DNA from: Arthrobacter ulcerisalmonis
Lineage (GTDB): Bacteria; Actinomycetota; Actinomycetes; Actinomycetales; Micrococcaceae
Reading direction: 5' to 3'
DNA length: 64,000 nucleotides
Assembly (NCBI RefSeq): GCF_900609065.1
Contig: NZ_UXAU01000011.1
Location: 1-64,000 of the forward strand
Shown here: piece by piece, positions 18,607-27,135 of the stretch
Position numbering within the stretch: the first letter of the stretch is position 1
How the letters are laid out: every line of letters starts with the position of its first letter
The notes under the pieces: generated by a model
Told to the model about the DNA's origin: nothing
Database searches by the model: none
Seen by the model: only the letters and a program-made list of their open reading frames with translations
Translations under genes and position numbers: made by a program

Positions 18607-19005
18607 CTAGAACGCGGGCAACACGAAGCCGGCGAGCAACGCCACCGCACCAATGGCGGTCAGGCAACGGCCCAGCACGACGGCGGTCCGGGCAGGTTCC
18701 TCGGGCACCGTTACCTGCCACTGGGTGGGCCGTTTCGGGTGGTAGTAGAGGGGAAGCGTGTCGCCGACCGCCAGGTCCTTGATGTCATGCGGTGACATGG
18801 GCGCCCGGTGGACCTGGTATTTCCGGTCAAACCAACGAAAACCCACACCGCTGGGATCGGAATACACCACGGCCTCAGCCACCACCCACGGGTGCACAAA
18901 GCGGCGCAGGATCCCGGTGTAGATGAGCAGGCCAAGCCCCACGGGAAGGCACAACCAAGTCAGCATCTCCAGGATTGGACCTGCCATTTCGAGCACTGTG
19001 GGCAT
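18607..19005 (-). CDS. Small membrane protein, DUF3592-like
   Basis: The 132-residue protein has one hydrophobic segment at about 12-32, a soluble central domain (about 40-100) with the run VGDTLPLYYHPKRPTQWQV, and a C-terminal helix. The layout of a strand-rich domain ending in a Y-x-P-x-x-P block between two helices fits DUF3592-type proteins, whose function is unknown. ATG 19005 was chosen to begin just before the first helix. It converges with the DUF202 pair, 6 bases apart. Confidence 0.65.
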   Translation of the reverse strand: MPTVLEMAGPILEMLTWLCLPVGLGLLIYTGILRRFVHPWVVAEAVVYSDPSGVGFRWFDRKYQVHRAPMSPHDIKDLAVGDTLPLYYHPKRPTQWQVTVPEEPARTAVVLGRCLTAIGAVALLAGFVLPAF

Positions 19006-19104
19006 GAAATCGATGGTACAGGCGCGGCGGGTGCTGGTGGCTGCCGCCAAGACTCCGTACGCTGGCAATCACGGAACACCGCGCAACCAACCCAAGGGGA
19101 AGCC

Positions 19105-19341
19105 GTGAACGATCAGGATCTTTTGGCCCGCATCCAGGCCCTGGTGGCTGAGGAACACACCCTCCGCCAAGCCAGCCCCGACGGCTCAACGCCGGATACC
19201 GCGCGGCTCCGGCACGTGGAGGAAAGCCTAGACCAGTGCTGGGACCTGCTGCGGCAGCGCCGGGCAAAGAAAGAGCTGGGTGAGAACCCGAACGATGCCG
19301 AGGTCCGGCCAGTCAGCGAGGTGGAGGGCTACCGACAGTAG
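19105..19341 (+). CDS. DUF2630 family protein
   Basis: The 78-residue protein starts at GTG 19105 after an AAGGGGAAG ribosome site. It has the DUF2630 pattern: LLARIQALVAEEHTLR, a short loop, then RLRHVEESLDQCWDLLRQRR, which predicts a helical hairpin or coiled coil. DUF2630 is found almost only in actinobacteria and has no known function. The stop codon lies within the terminator hairpin 19319-19351. Confidence 0.82.
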   Translation: MNDQDLLARIQALVAEEHTLRQASPDGSTPDTARLRHVEESLDQCWDLLRQRRAKKELGENPNDAEVRPVSEVEGYRQ

Positions 19342-19351
19342 CCCTCCACCT
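19319..19351. terminator. Bidirectional terminator overlapping the DUF2630 stop codon
   Basis: Perfect 14-base arms AGGTGGAGGGCTAC and GTAGCCCTCCACCT enclose a 5-base loop. The structure includes the last codons of the DUF2630 gene and lies between two convergent genes. Confidence 0.75.
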
Positions 19352-19357
19352 GCCCCA

Positions 19358-20044
19358 TCAACCGATGGGCTCAGCCATCTGCGCCACCACATACTGCGCG
19401 TCCACGCGCAGGCCGGTCTGCGGATCGGCCATCTCCACCTTCCAGCTCCGGGCAAACTGATCCACGCCTGCCGCCATGGCCACGGTCCCTGAGATCAGCA
19501 CCGTGCCCGGCGTGTTCAGGCCGCGCTCGGCGAGGACTTCGAGCCAGTAGTCGGGGGTCAGCAGCGCGCCGAGTGTGCTGTCCTGGATGAGGGTGTCGGC
19601 AGTGTCGCCTGCGCCTACCCAGCCTCGAAGGGTGATCTGGTCCAGGTGATCGCGGACATCGTCCAACCTCCAGGCCTTGCGGCCCAGCACATCGGGGCTG
19701 GCATTCTTGCTCCACGCGACGCCGTGGACTTCCAGCGCCCGGTCGGTGTGGTCGCACGCAACGGTGAGGAGTACGCCGTCGTCCGTGATGACCAGCGCCC
19801 ACTCGGCTTCGCCGGACGTCCTTGCGTGCTGGACCTGCACTTCGCTGACCTGCTGAGCGAGGTACGGCGACACCGGGTACAGGGCAGGAGTGGTGGCCGG
19901 TCCCGGGACGCCCAACTCTGCCAATTCGGCGATGTGCGCCTGCACCTCGTCCTGCTCGCGGCCGGCATACCCCGCGTTGAGCAGGTGCTTTACCTCGACG
20001 TCCTGGGTACTGCCATCGGGAAGTTCAAAGCTGAGACGGGTCAT
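19358..20044 (-). CDS. DUF2848 family protein
   Basis: The 228-residue protein begins MTRLSFELPDGSTQDVEVKH and continues with HLLNAGYAGREQDEVQAHI, both typical of DUF2848, a family distantly related to fumarylacetoacetate hydrolase-fold enzymes. In many genomes DUF2848 genes sit next to transporters and amidases for small organic acids. Here it is divergent from an MHS transporter and close to a GntR regulator and nitrilase-like amidase, so a step in the same catabolic route is likely. The reaction is not known. Confidence 0.8.
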   Translation of the reverse strand: MTRLSFELPDGSTQDVEVKHLLNAGYAGREQDEVQAHIAELAELGVPGPATTPALYPVSPYLAQQVSEVQVQHARTSGEAEWALVITDDGVLLTVACDHTDRALEVHGVAWSKNASPDVLGRKAWRLDDVRDHLDQITLRGWVGAGDTADTLIQDSTLGALLTPDYWLEVLAERGLNTPGTVLISGTVAMAAGVDQFARSWKVEMADPQTGLRVDAQYVVAQMAEPIG

Positions 20045-20151
20045 GGGTGGGTCCTCTTCCTGTGCTGGGCGCCTGCTGGGCGGGTACCCGCGAATCGAAA
20101 ATTTACACATCGGAAACCGGATTTGCTGGCCCCTGTACATCCAGTATGCGT

Positions 20152-20163
20152 AATGTATACATT
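20152..20163. promoter_or_regulatory. Palindrome AATGTATACATT in the DUF2848/MHS divergent promoter
   Basis: This perfect 12-base palindrome lies 53 bases upstream of the MHS transporter start. It shares TGTATAC with the site that overlaps the GntR start codon (22286-22302). FadR/FCD-type GntR proteins bind GT-N-AC-centred palindromes, so this is a likely operator for the GntR gene at 21632-22288. Confidence 0.55.
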
Positions 20164-20215
20164 TAACGCCAGCGTGACAGGCGTCACTCACACAGACCAT
20201 CGCGGAGGCATCCTG

Positions 20216-21616
20216 ATGAACACACCCGGTTCAGCGTCGCAACCCAGCGCAATCCATCCACAGCCCGCCAGGCCCAAAGGCCTCTACAAAGCCTTTGCTG
20301 CCAGCCTCACCGGCACGGCGCTCGAATGGTACGACTTTGCGGTCTACTCGGCCGCGGCCGCCGTCGTCTTTCCCATCATCTTCTTCCCTTCCTCGGACCC
20401 GCTGACCGGCACCATCCTGGCGTTTTCCACCTACGCAGTGGGTTACGTGTCGCGGCCAGTGGGTGGCATCATCTTCGGCAGGCTCGGCGACCGGATTGGC
20501 CGCAAGAAGGTCCTGGTGACCACCCTGATGATCATCGGCGTGGCCACAGTCCTGATCGGCGTCCTGCCCGGGTACGCCAGCATCGGCATCGCCGCACCGA
20601 TCATCTTGGTCCTGCTCCGCTTCGCCCAGGGCGTGGGCGTGGGCGGCGAGTGGGGCGGCGCCGTGCTGCTCTCCAGTGAATACGGCGACCCTAAGCGCAG
20701 GGGCTTCTGGGCCTCCGCTGCACAAGTTGGCCCGCCCGCAGGCAACCTGCTGGCCAACGGCGCGCTGGCCATTCTCACCCTCGCCCTGACCGAAGAACAG
20801 TTCCTGAGTTTCGGCTGGCGGATCGCGTTCCTGGTCTCCGCCGTCCTGGTCGGCTTTGGCCTCTGGATCAGGCTCAAACTCGAAGACACCCCCATCTTCA
20901 AGGCCATCGAGGCGCACGGCGAACAGCCCAGCGCCCCCGTCCGCGAAGTCTTCACCAAGGAACTCCGCCCGCTGATCGCCGCTATCCTGTGCCGCGTGGG
21001 TCCGGACGTGCTCTACGCACTCTTCACCGTCTTCACACTGACCTACGGCATCCAGACCCTCGGCTACGAGCGCAACCAGGTCCTCACCGCGGTCCTGATC
21101 GGTTCGGCCTTCCAGCTCTTCATGATCCCGCTGGCCGGCGCGGTGTCCGACCGCTTCAACCGTCGCCTGGTCTACGGCGTGGCGGCAGTCCTCGGCGCCG
21201 TCTGGACGTTCGTCTTCTTCGGCGTCCTCGGCGGCAACAACCAACCCATGCTGATCGTTGGCATCGTCCTGGGCCTGATGGCGCACTCCTTCATGTACGG
21301 CCCGCAGGCAGCGTTCATTGTGGAGCAATTCTCACCCCGACTCCGGTCCACAGGCAGCTCGCTCGCCTACACCTTCGCCGGCGTGATCGGCGGCGCCATC
21401 GCACCCCTCATGTTCACCCTGCTGCTCGCGCAGTTCGGCACCTGGCTCCCGGTGGCCATCTATGTTGCCGTGGCCGGCGTCGTGACCATGATCGGCCTGG
21501 CCTTGGGCCGGGATTCGAACACGACAGAGGACGAGGACTACCGGCTGCTGCTCGCGGGCACTCCCGTGGGTGGCCTCCAGCCGGCAGGGACGGCCGACGA
21601 CGGCGGCACCCGCTGA
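20216..21616 (+). CDS. MHS-family MFS transporter (metabolite:H+ symporter)
   Basis: The 466-residue protein has the MHS signature near the first helix (SLTGTALEWYDFAVYSAAAA), the loop motif GRLGDRIGRKKVL and the RFAQGVGVGGEWGGAV block of helix 5. This subfamily takes up organic cations and acids such as proline betaine, shikimate and alpha-ketoglutarate. ATG 20216 follows a GGAGG ribosome site. Its neighbours (DUF2848, GntR, amidase) suggest uptake of an amide- or carboxylate-bearing compound. Confidence 0.92.
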   Translation: MNTPGSASQPSAIHPQPARPKGLYKAFAASLTGTALEWYDFAVYSAAAAVVFPIIFFPSSDPLTGTILAFSTYAVGYVSRPVGGIIFGRLGDRIGRKKVLVTTLMIIGVATVLIGVLPGYASIGIAAPIILVLLRFAQGVGVGGEWGGAVLLSSEYGDPKRRGFWASAAQVGPPAGNLLANGALAILTLALTEEQFLSFGWRIAFLVSAVLVGFGLWIRLKLEDTPIFKAIEAHGEQPSAPVREVFTKELRPLIAAILCRVGPDVLYALFTVFTLTYGIQTLGYERNQVLTAVLIGSAFQLFMIPLAGAVSDRFNRRLVYGVAAVLGAVWTFVFFGVLGGNNQPMLIVGIVLGLMAHSFMYGPQAAFIVEQFSPRLRSTGSSLAYTFAGVIGGAIAPLMFTLLLAQFGTWLPVAIYVAVAGVVTMIGLALGRDSNTTEDEDYRLLLAGTPVGGLQPAGTADDGGTR

Positions 21617-21631
21617 CCCATCCAGGTCGAC

Positions 21632-22288
21632 TTAGGAGCGCAGCAGGACGTCCAAGGTCACCGCAAGGTGCTGATCGATCGCTTGCTGGGCCAACGCTGG
21701 GTCGCCGGACGCCAAGGCATCGAGGATGTCTTGGTGTTCGGCGCACACAGCACCCCGCCGGCCACCGGTCCTGAACAGAGCGGCCACACCCACCAGCATC
21801 TGCCGGACATGGAGCTTGCTGTAAGTTCGGGACATGAGGTCGCTGCCAGCCGCGTCGATCAGTTGCTGATGGAACAACGTATCCAGCCGAATGAACTCGT
21901 GCGCGTCGGCGGCTTCGCTCGATTGGGGCACCAGCAGCTGGCGGTCAAGGGTTTCCTGCATCTGCTGCTGGGGGACGCGCTGGGCATCGATCACCAACCG
22001 GGCAGCGTGGCTTTCCAAGACGCCACGGAGTTCCATCAACTCGGCGATTTCCCGGCCCGTCAACGGCGGCACATAGGCGCCTCGCTGCGGAATCAGTTCC
22101 ACCAGCCCGTCGGAGACCAACAGGAGCAGTGCCTCACGAACGGGCGTCCTGGACACGCCAATTTCGGCGGCCAACTGCTGTTCGTTGAGAAACTTGCCCT
22201 GCACCTCGGGGTCGGTCAGGACGAACTCCCGCAGGTGGTTATAGGCCTTTTCCCGCCCAGACGCTGCCGGCGCCGCCACATTTCCCAT
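21632..22288 (-). CDS. GntR-family regulator with FCD domain
   Basis: The 218-residue protein has an N-terminal winged helix (QQLAAEIGVSRTPVREALLL, about 38-57) and a helical FCD effector domain with metal-ligand-like residues in RLDTLFHQQLIDAAG and the histidine of CAEHQDIL. This is the FadR/VanR-type class, usually repressors released by a small acid. Its start codon lies inside the candidate operator 22286-22302, which suggests self-control. It is convergent with the MHS gene and divergent from the amidase gene. Confidence 0.9.
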   Translation of the reverse strand: MGNVAAPAASGREKAYNHLREFVLTDPEVQGKFLNEQQLAAEIGVSRTPVREALLLLVSDGLVELIPQRGAYVPPLTGREIAELMELRGVLESHAARLVIDAQRVPQQQMQETLDRQLLVPQSSEAADAHEFIRLDTLFHQQLIDAAGSDLMSRTYSKLHVRQMLVGVAALFRTGGRRGAVCAEHQDILDALASGDPALAQQAIDQHLAVTLDVLLRS

Positions 22289-22302
22289 ACATTAGGTATA
22301 CA
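22286..22302. promoter_or_regulatory. Candidate GntR operator in gntR/amidase divergent promoter
   Basis: ATAC (22287-22290) and GTAT (22296-22299) form an inverted repeat, and the minus strand reads TGTATACC, which shares TGTATAC with the palindrome 20152-20163. It spans the GntR start codon and is 18 bases from the amidase start, well placed to control both. Confidence 0.5.
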
Positions 22303-22319
22303 ACAGAACGGAGCCCGTC

Positions 22320-23120
22320 ATGCGTCTCGCAGTCGCGCAGATCATCAGCGGTGCTGACACCGCCCAGAACCTTGAACTGATCAGAGACTACGCCACGCAG
22401 GCAAAAACGGCGGGGGCGGAGCTGGTGGTCTTCCCGGAAGCGACCATGCGGGCGTTCGGCCACTCCCTCACGGACATCGCCGAACCTCTTGCCGGTCCTT
22501 GGGCCAGCTCGGTTCGCGGCATCGCCGCCGAGCTGGGCATCGCCATCGTGGCGGGCATGTTTACCCCTGGCCAGGACGGCAAGGTCCGGAACACCCTTCT
22601 GGTAACGGGCCCCGGGGTTGAAACCTCTTATGACAAAGTGCACCTGTTCGATGCATTCGGTTTCACTGAATCAACAACAGTGGACGCCGGGACGGCACCC
22701 GTCACGTTCGAGTACAACGGCACGGTCTTTGGCCTCGCCACCTGCTACGACGTCCGCTTCCCCGCACTCTTTACCGCCAACGCCCGCGCTGGTGCGCAGG
22801 TCACCATCGTCTGCGCCTCGTGGGGAGCTGGCGAGGGCAAGGCAGAACAGTGGGACTTGCTGGTCCGGGCTCGAGCCCTGGACAGCACGTCGTTCATTGT
22901 GGCCTGCGGCCAAGGCGATCCGGCCACCATCGGCGCAGGTCCTGCGGGCAGCGCCCCTACCGGAGTCGGGCACAGCGCCGTCGTCTCCCCCTTGGGTGCC
23001 ACCTTGGCAACGCTCGATGGCGCGCCGGGACTCGCCGTCGTGGACCTCGACCCTGCCGACGTTGCGGCGGTCCGGGAGAAGCTCCCCGTGCTGGCCAACG
23101 CCCGCAGCTTCGAGGACTAG
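22320..23120 (+). CDS. Carbon-nitrogen hydrolase (nitrilase superfamily amidase)
   Basis: The 266-residue protein has the Glu-Lys-Cys triad of the superfamily: E40 in VFPEAT, K106 in YDKVHLF and C142 in TCYDVRFP. The size and the CYDxRFP block fit the omega-amidase/Nit2-like and aliphatic amidase branches rather than true nitrilases. It starts 32 bases from the GntR gene. With the MHS transporter and DUF2848 protein it may form a small amide utilisation regulon. Confidence 0.9.
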   Translation: MRLAVAQIISGADTAQNLELIRDYATQAKTAGAELVVFPEATMRAFGHSLTDIAEPLAGPWASSVRGIAAELGIAIVAGMFTPGQDGKVRNTLLVTGPGVETSYDKVHLFDAFGFTESTTVDAGTAPVTFEYNGTVFGLATCYDVRFPALFTANARAGAQVTIVCASWGAGEGKAEQWDLLVRARALDSTSFIVACGQGDPATIGAGPAGSAPTGVGHSAVVSPLGATLATLDGAPGLAVVDLDPADVAAVREKLPVLANARSFED

Positions 23121-23163
23121 CGTTCGCAACCCCGGCCGCGTCACACTTCCGCCCGTCCTAAGT

Positions 23164-23206
23164 TTGTTCGCGAAACCTGACCTTGTAGGTTCTGATTCGC
23201 GAACAA
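23164..23206. terminator. Inverted repeat TTGTTCGCGAA between convergent genes
   Basis: TTGTTCGCGAA (23164-23174) and TTCGCGAACAA (23196-23206) are exact complements, and a second nested repeat (AACCT and AGGTT) strengthens the stem. It lies between the convergent amidase and PadR genes, so a bidirectional terminator is likely, although there is no T-run. Confidence 0.55.
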
Positions 23207-23254
23207 GCCCAGGACTCACGACGGCGGCGTCCCCAGGCTGGGTGCGCACGGGGC

Positions 23255-23896
23255 CTAATCCGCCAGGATCTTGTAGAGCGCCCGGCGGGCCTCGTCCATT
23301 TTCTCCATGGCGGCGGCCCGCTGCTCGGCGGTCACACCGCTGCGGAATTGGTGGATGACGCCCACCAGTTTGCCGATGCTCTGGTGGAAGTCTCGGTCCG
23401 CGGAATCGGGTGAGGCGTTCCAGGCAGCTTCCATTTCTTCAGCGTGCTCGGCCACGTAGGCTTTGCCGGTCTCGGTGAGCGTGAACTCAGTCCCGCGGCC
23501 TTCACTCAGCGCCTCAATGAGGCCTTCGTCAACCAGCTGCTGAAGCGTGGGGTAGATGGAGCCCGGGCTGGGCCGCCATGCACCTTCGGTCTTCTCGGCA
23601 ATGGTCTTGATCAAGCCGTAGCCGTTGGACGGCGCCTCGGCCAGGAGCGAGAGGACTGCGGCGCGAACATCGCCGCGATTGGCCCGACGTCCGCCGCGGC
23701 CAAAGCCAGGACCGAAACCAGGTCCAAACCCGGGGCCGAAGCCGGCACCAAAGCCTGGTCCAAAACCGGGACCTGAGCCTGGTCCAAAGCCAGCGCCGCC
23801 GCGGTGACCGTGCGGCCCCCGACGGCCCCGGCCGCGTTCAAACTTGCCTCGAAGAAACTCGGGGCCTGCAAATTTTTCATCAGAATTGCCGTTCAT
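23255..23896 (-). CDS. PadR-family regulator with glycine-phenylalanine-proline repeat N-terminus
   Basis: The 213-residue protein has a PadR winged helix at about 75-150 (AVLSLLAEAPSNGYGLIKTI, then GSIYPTLQQLVDEGL) and a C-terminal helical part for dimerisation. Residues 36-66 are a run of GFGP/GFGA units, preceded by a basic, glycine-rich stretch. Similar G/F/P-rich leaders occur in some actinobacterial PadR proteins and may be a flexible DNA- or partner-binding arm. A perfect palindrome 23934-23963 just upstream of the start is the probable auto-operator. Confidence 0.9.
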   Translation of the reverse strand: MNGNSDEKFAGPEFLRGKFERGRGRRGPHGHRGGAGFGPGSGPGFGPGFGAGFGPGFGPGFGPGFGRGGRRANRGDVRAAVLSLLAEAPSNGYGLIKTIAEKTEGAWRPSPGSIYPTLQQLVDEGLIEALSEGRGTEFTLTETGKAYVAEHAEEMEAAWNASPDSADRDFHQSIGKLVGVIHQFRSGVTAEQRAAAMEKMDEARRALYKILAD

Positions 23897-23933
23897 GGCA
23901 GTTTCCTTTCAAAGGGTACGCCGATATCTTCGG

Positions 23934-23963
23934 CGATAGTTAACGATATTACGTTAACTATCG
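23934..23963. promoter_or_regulatory. PadR auto-operator, perfect inverted repeat
   Basis: CGATAGTTAACG (23934-23945) and CGTTAACTATCG (23952-23963) are exact 12-base complements around ATATTA, 38 bases upstream of the PadR start. PadR repressors bind such AT-rich palindromes (often ATGT/ACAT-like ends) in their own promoters; assignment is from position and symmetry. Confidence 0.7.
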
Positions 23964-24063
23964 CTCCGTCAAGAGTTGCGCCGAAAGAAAGTTGCCTTCG
24001 CCAGCTATGGATCGCCCGTGCCTTGCGGCGTAGTCTGATCACACCTTCAAGCTCGGGGGCGGG

Positions 24064-26241
24064 ATGGCAAAGAAGTGGTCGCGGACGCGCATGGTGGCCT
24101 CCGTTCTGGGCGGATTCATGGGCTTCCTGGCCATCAGCGTGGTGTGCGGGTTCTTGGCCGCCAGCCTGGTGGTCCCGGCAGTGGCCGCCGCGGGCTATGG
24201 CGTCACCAACTCCATTGGCTTCTTCGAGAACCTGCCGGAGGAACTCACCGTTGATCCGCCGTCGCAATCTACCAACGTCCTCACCGCAGATGGCCAGCTG
24301 ATTGCCGTCTTCTTCGCCGAGAACCGGATCCGCGTTCCGCTGGACCAGATGTCGCCGTTCATCAAGGACGCGATCGTCTCCATCGAGGACAGCAGGTTCT
24401 ACGAACACGCTGGCGTGGATCCCCGGAGCGTACTGCGGGCCGCAATTTCCAACCTGACCAAGGGTGGCCAACAGGGAGCCTCCACCATCACCCAGCAGTA
24501 CGTCACCAACGTGATCAATGAGTCGCGCGTTTCGCAGGACAAAGCGGATGAGGTCATTCTCAGCGGCCAGAAAAACGTGGGCGACAAGTTGCGGGAGATC
24601 AAGCTCGCCATTGCCCTGGAAAAGCAGTACAGCAAGGACCAAATCCTTGAGGGCTACCTGAATATCGTGTTCTTCAACAGTGACGCCTACGGCATCGAGG
24701 CCGCGGCGCGCTACTTCTTCAGCACCAGCGCCAAAGACCTCACCCTCCCCCAGTCGGCGCTGCTGGCGGGCCTAGTCAACAGTCCGTCGTTCTACAACCC
24801 CGCCATCAACCCGGACAAATCCTTGATTCGCCGCAACCAGGTATTGGCCGAAATGCTGAAGCTGGGAAAGATCAGCCAGGAACAGCACGACACCGCGGTG
24901 GCCACTCCGGTGGAACTGAACCTCAAGCCAGAGCGGCAGGGGTGTGCCAATGCCGTCCAGGCACCCTACTTCTGCGACTACATCTCACACCTGATCCTGA
25001 ACAACCCGGCCTACGGGGCCAGCCTCATCGAGCGCCAGCGCAAGCTGTACAGGGGCGGGTTGACCATTGTGACCACGCTGGACAGTCGGCTGCAGGGCGT
25101 GGCGCAAGCGCAGGTGGACAGCACGGCGGGCACCAACCCGGATCGCTGGGGCGCCGCTCTGGTGTCGGTCCAGCCAGGCACCGGCAAGGTCTTGGCCATG
25201 GCGCAAAACACCGTCTTCCTGCCCGAAGACGGCCGGTTCGATACCCAGCTGAACTTCAATGTGGACGCGCGGGACCCCGAGGGCAACGACCTCAACGGTG
25301 CAGGCGGTTTCCAGCCCGGTTCCACCATGAAACCGTTCACGTTTGCTGAATGGCTCAATGAAGGCAAGTCCCCCACCGCCGTGGTGGATGCCTCCCGACG
25401 GGTCTATCCGGTGGGCTTCCCCTGGCGGTCCACCTGCGGCAAGGTGATGGGCGCGTACAGCACTGCGCAGAACAATCCCGAGTTTGGTGCTGCCGACGAC
25501 CTGCAAAATGCCGAGCCGGGCTTCTACCGCTCCATGCCCATCAATTACGGGCTGTACAACTCCATCAACACGGCCACGTTCGCGACCGCTGCCCAACTGG
25601 ACTTCTGCGGGATCCAGCGGATGGTGGACACCGTTGGCCTGCATAGCGGGCTGGACGGCGCCCCCATCAACATGCTCCAGCTGGGCAACCTGCTCGGCGC
25701 CATCGGAGTGGCCCCGATGCACATGGCCAACGCGTTTGCCACGTTCGCCAACGACGGCAGGTACTGCGTTCCCATCGCCATTCAGGAAGTCCGCGACGCC
25801 GCCGGGGCCCAACTCCCGGCGCAACAGTCGGACTGCCGCGACGCCGTCAAACCCGCGGTGGCCCGCGGGGTCAATGCCGTCCTGCAGGACGTGATGAAGA
25901 TGGGCTCCGGCGTCTGGATCCAACCCAAAGTCCACACCCAGTTCCCCGTGGCGGCCAAGACGGGGACGTCCAACAACAACGGCTCCACCTGGGTGGTGGG
26001 GTACACCACGGGCATGGCCACCGCGTCGTTCTTCGGCGACGCGCTGGAGGGTCAGAGCCGGCCCGGCCAGAACGTCTTGGTGAACGGCGTCTTCTACCCG
26101 CGACTGGACGGTTACATGGTGGCCGGTCCGCAGTGGGCCAACTACATGCTGGCCGTCGCACCGTACTACTCCACGGCCCCGTTCCTTCCGCCTCCTGCCC
26201 CACCGCCTGCACCCGCGCCGACTCCCACGGCACGGCGGTAG
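24064..26241 (+). CDS. Class A penicillin-binding protein (bifunctional PBP1)
   Basis: The 725-residue protein has a short cytosolic head, a membrane helix at about 13-42, a GT51 transglycosylase domain with the catalytic glutamate E108 in EDSRFYEH, and a transpeptidase domain with S420 in STMK, SIN at 500-502 and KTGTS at 632-636. The C-terminus is proline-rich (about 700-720), as in PonA proteins. It polymerises and cross-links peptidoglycan outside the membrane. The length is normal and all active-site motifs are present. It stands alone, with the PadR gene divergent. Confidence 0.95.
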   Translation: MAKKWSRTRMVASVLGGFMGFLAISVVCGFLAASLVVPAVAAAGYGVTNSIGFFENLPEELTVDPPSQSTNVLTADGQLIAVFFAENRIRVPLDQMSPFIKDAIVSIEDSRFYEHAGVDPRSVLRAAISNLTKGGQQGASTITQQYVTNVINESRVSQDKADEVILSGQKNVGDKLREIKLAIALEKQYSKDQILEGYLNIVFFNSDAYGIEAAARYFFSTSAKDLTLPQSALLAGLVNSPSFYNPAINPDKSLIRRNQVLAEMLKLGKISQEQHDTAVATPVELNLKPERQGCANAVQAPYFCDYISHLILNNPAYGASLIERQRKLYRGGLTIVTTLDSRLQGVAQAQVDSTAGTNPDRWGAALVSVQPGTGKVLAMAQNTVFLPEDGRFDTQLNFNVDARDPEGNDLNGAGGFQPGSTMKPFTFAEWLNEGKSPTAVVDASRRVYPVGFPWRSTCGKVMGAYSTAQNNPEFGAADDLQNAEPGFYRSMPINYGLYNSINTATFATAAQLDFCGIQRMVDTVGLHSGLDGAPINMLQLGNLLGAIGVAPMHMANAFATFANDGRYCVPIAIQEVRDAAGAQLPAQQSDCRDAVKPAVARGVNAVLQDVMKMGSGVWIQPKVHTQFPVAAKTGTSNNNGSTWVVGYTTGMATASFFGDALEGQSRPGQNVLVNGVFYPRLDGYMVAGPQWANYMLAVAPYYSTAPFLPPPAPPPAPAPTPTARR

Positions 26242-26257
26242 CACGGGCAGCCGCCCA

Positions 26258-26285
26258 CGCAGGGGCCGCTGCGCAGCAGCCTGCG
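26258..26285 (+). terminator. Possible terminator after the penicillin-binding protein gene
   Basis: CGCAGG (26258-26263) and CCTGCG (26280-26285) can pair around an internal GCTGCGCAGC palindrome, 16 bases after the stop codon. There is no T-run. The rest of the 170-base gap up to 26413 shows no convincing gene. Confidence 0.35.
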
Positions 26286-26413
26286 GGTTCGATCATCTCG
26301 CCAGCCGGGTTGGCCAGGCCTTTGCCGTCCACCACGATCTGCCCGGCACCAGAGATGGTGGTCTTCAGGCTGGTCCCGGCGCACACAGTTGGGGCGCGAC
26401 GCCGGCCCTTGGC

Positions 26414-27016
26414 TCAGGTGCGCCGCAGCCGCTGCCACCACCGGCGGGGCTCGGGCCCCTCGGCGGGAACGGCGGCGGCTTTCGCGTCCCGGCGGTGCCG
26501 CCAGCGCTCAACCTCCATGTCGGCGTCGCGCGTTTTGGTGATCACCGGCGGGCCGCCCTGCAACTGGCGCCGGGCTTCGACGACGCGTCGGTTGAAGTCC
26601 CGCACCAGGTCACGGACCTGCTGTTCGGAATATTGCTTGTCGATGGTGGTGTCCAGTTCGGCGTCTTCTGACCTGAGGACGATCGCCGCGGGGCCCATCC
26701 CGGTGAGGTTTTCGCGTTCGAGCAGGCCTTTGACCCACCAATCCGGATCATACTGCTCACCGAGTCGGGGGATGGGTTTGCCGGCGTACTTCAGGTTGTC
26801 GAACTTCCCTTGGGCCATGGCGTCGCGGATCAGGTAGTCCGCCCGGGCAGCATCGCCCACGGCGTTGCGTTTGCGCCGTTCATCGCTTTCGAGCGCTGCC
26901 AGGGCGCTCTCTTCTTCCGCGCTGATCCCGGCGCCGCGGTAGGACCTGGCTTCCGCCGCACGCTCGAGGCGCTTCCGGAATTCAGCTCCACCGTTCCCCA
27001 CAACCACACCGCCCAT
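26414..27016 (-). CDS. DUF1992 (DnaJ-like subfamily C member 28) protein
   Basis: The 200-residue protein has the DUF1992 core: IRDAMAQGKFDNLKYAGKPI, then a tryptophan-rich DPDWWVKGLLERENL block. These features are shared with the domain found in eukaryotic DNAJC28. No J domain is present. Function is unknown; the family is widespread in actinobacteria. The C-terminus is basic and rich in tryptophan and arginine. ATG 27016 is the likeliest start; a GTG a few codons later is an alternative. Confidence 0.8.
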   Translation of the reverse strand: MGGVVVGNGGAEFRKRLERAAEARSYRGAGISAEEESALAALESDERRKRNAVGDAARADYLIRDAMAQGKFDNLKYAGKPIPRLGEQYDPDWWVKGLLERENLTGMGPAAIVLRSEDAELDTTIDKQYSEQQVRDLVRDFNRRVVEARRQLQGGPPVITKTRDADMEVERWRHRRDAKAAAVPAEGPEPRRWWQRLRRT

Positions 27017-27135
27017 TCGTCGCTGGCACCTCAGTCCAGTATTTCGAAGCCCGCACTTTTGATCAACGCCCGGGCTCACTGGGCGGTGCCACGCGGAGAA
27101 ATTCTTGCCAGCGGGAACACCCTGATAATTGAGTC

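Noticed and set aside
20231-21328. Open frame opposite the MHS transporter gene
   Set aside because: The product is a hydrophilic D/E/H/Q-rich sequence, as expected from reading membrane-protein codons in reverse.
23690-23800. Tandem short repeats that might be a CRISPR array
   Set aside because: They are in-frame codons for the GFGP arm of the PadR protein, without regular spacers.
24985-26244. Open frame of over 400 codons opposite the penicillin-binding protein gene
   Set aside because: The plus strand holds all class A PBP motifs; the antisense product is histidine/glycine/arginine-rich with no fold.
26245-26413. Possible small minus-strand gene after the penicillin-binding protein gene
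   Set aside because: The frame continues antisense through the PBP gene and has no separate stop or ribosome site; left as non-coding.
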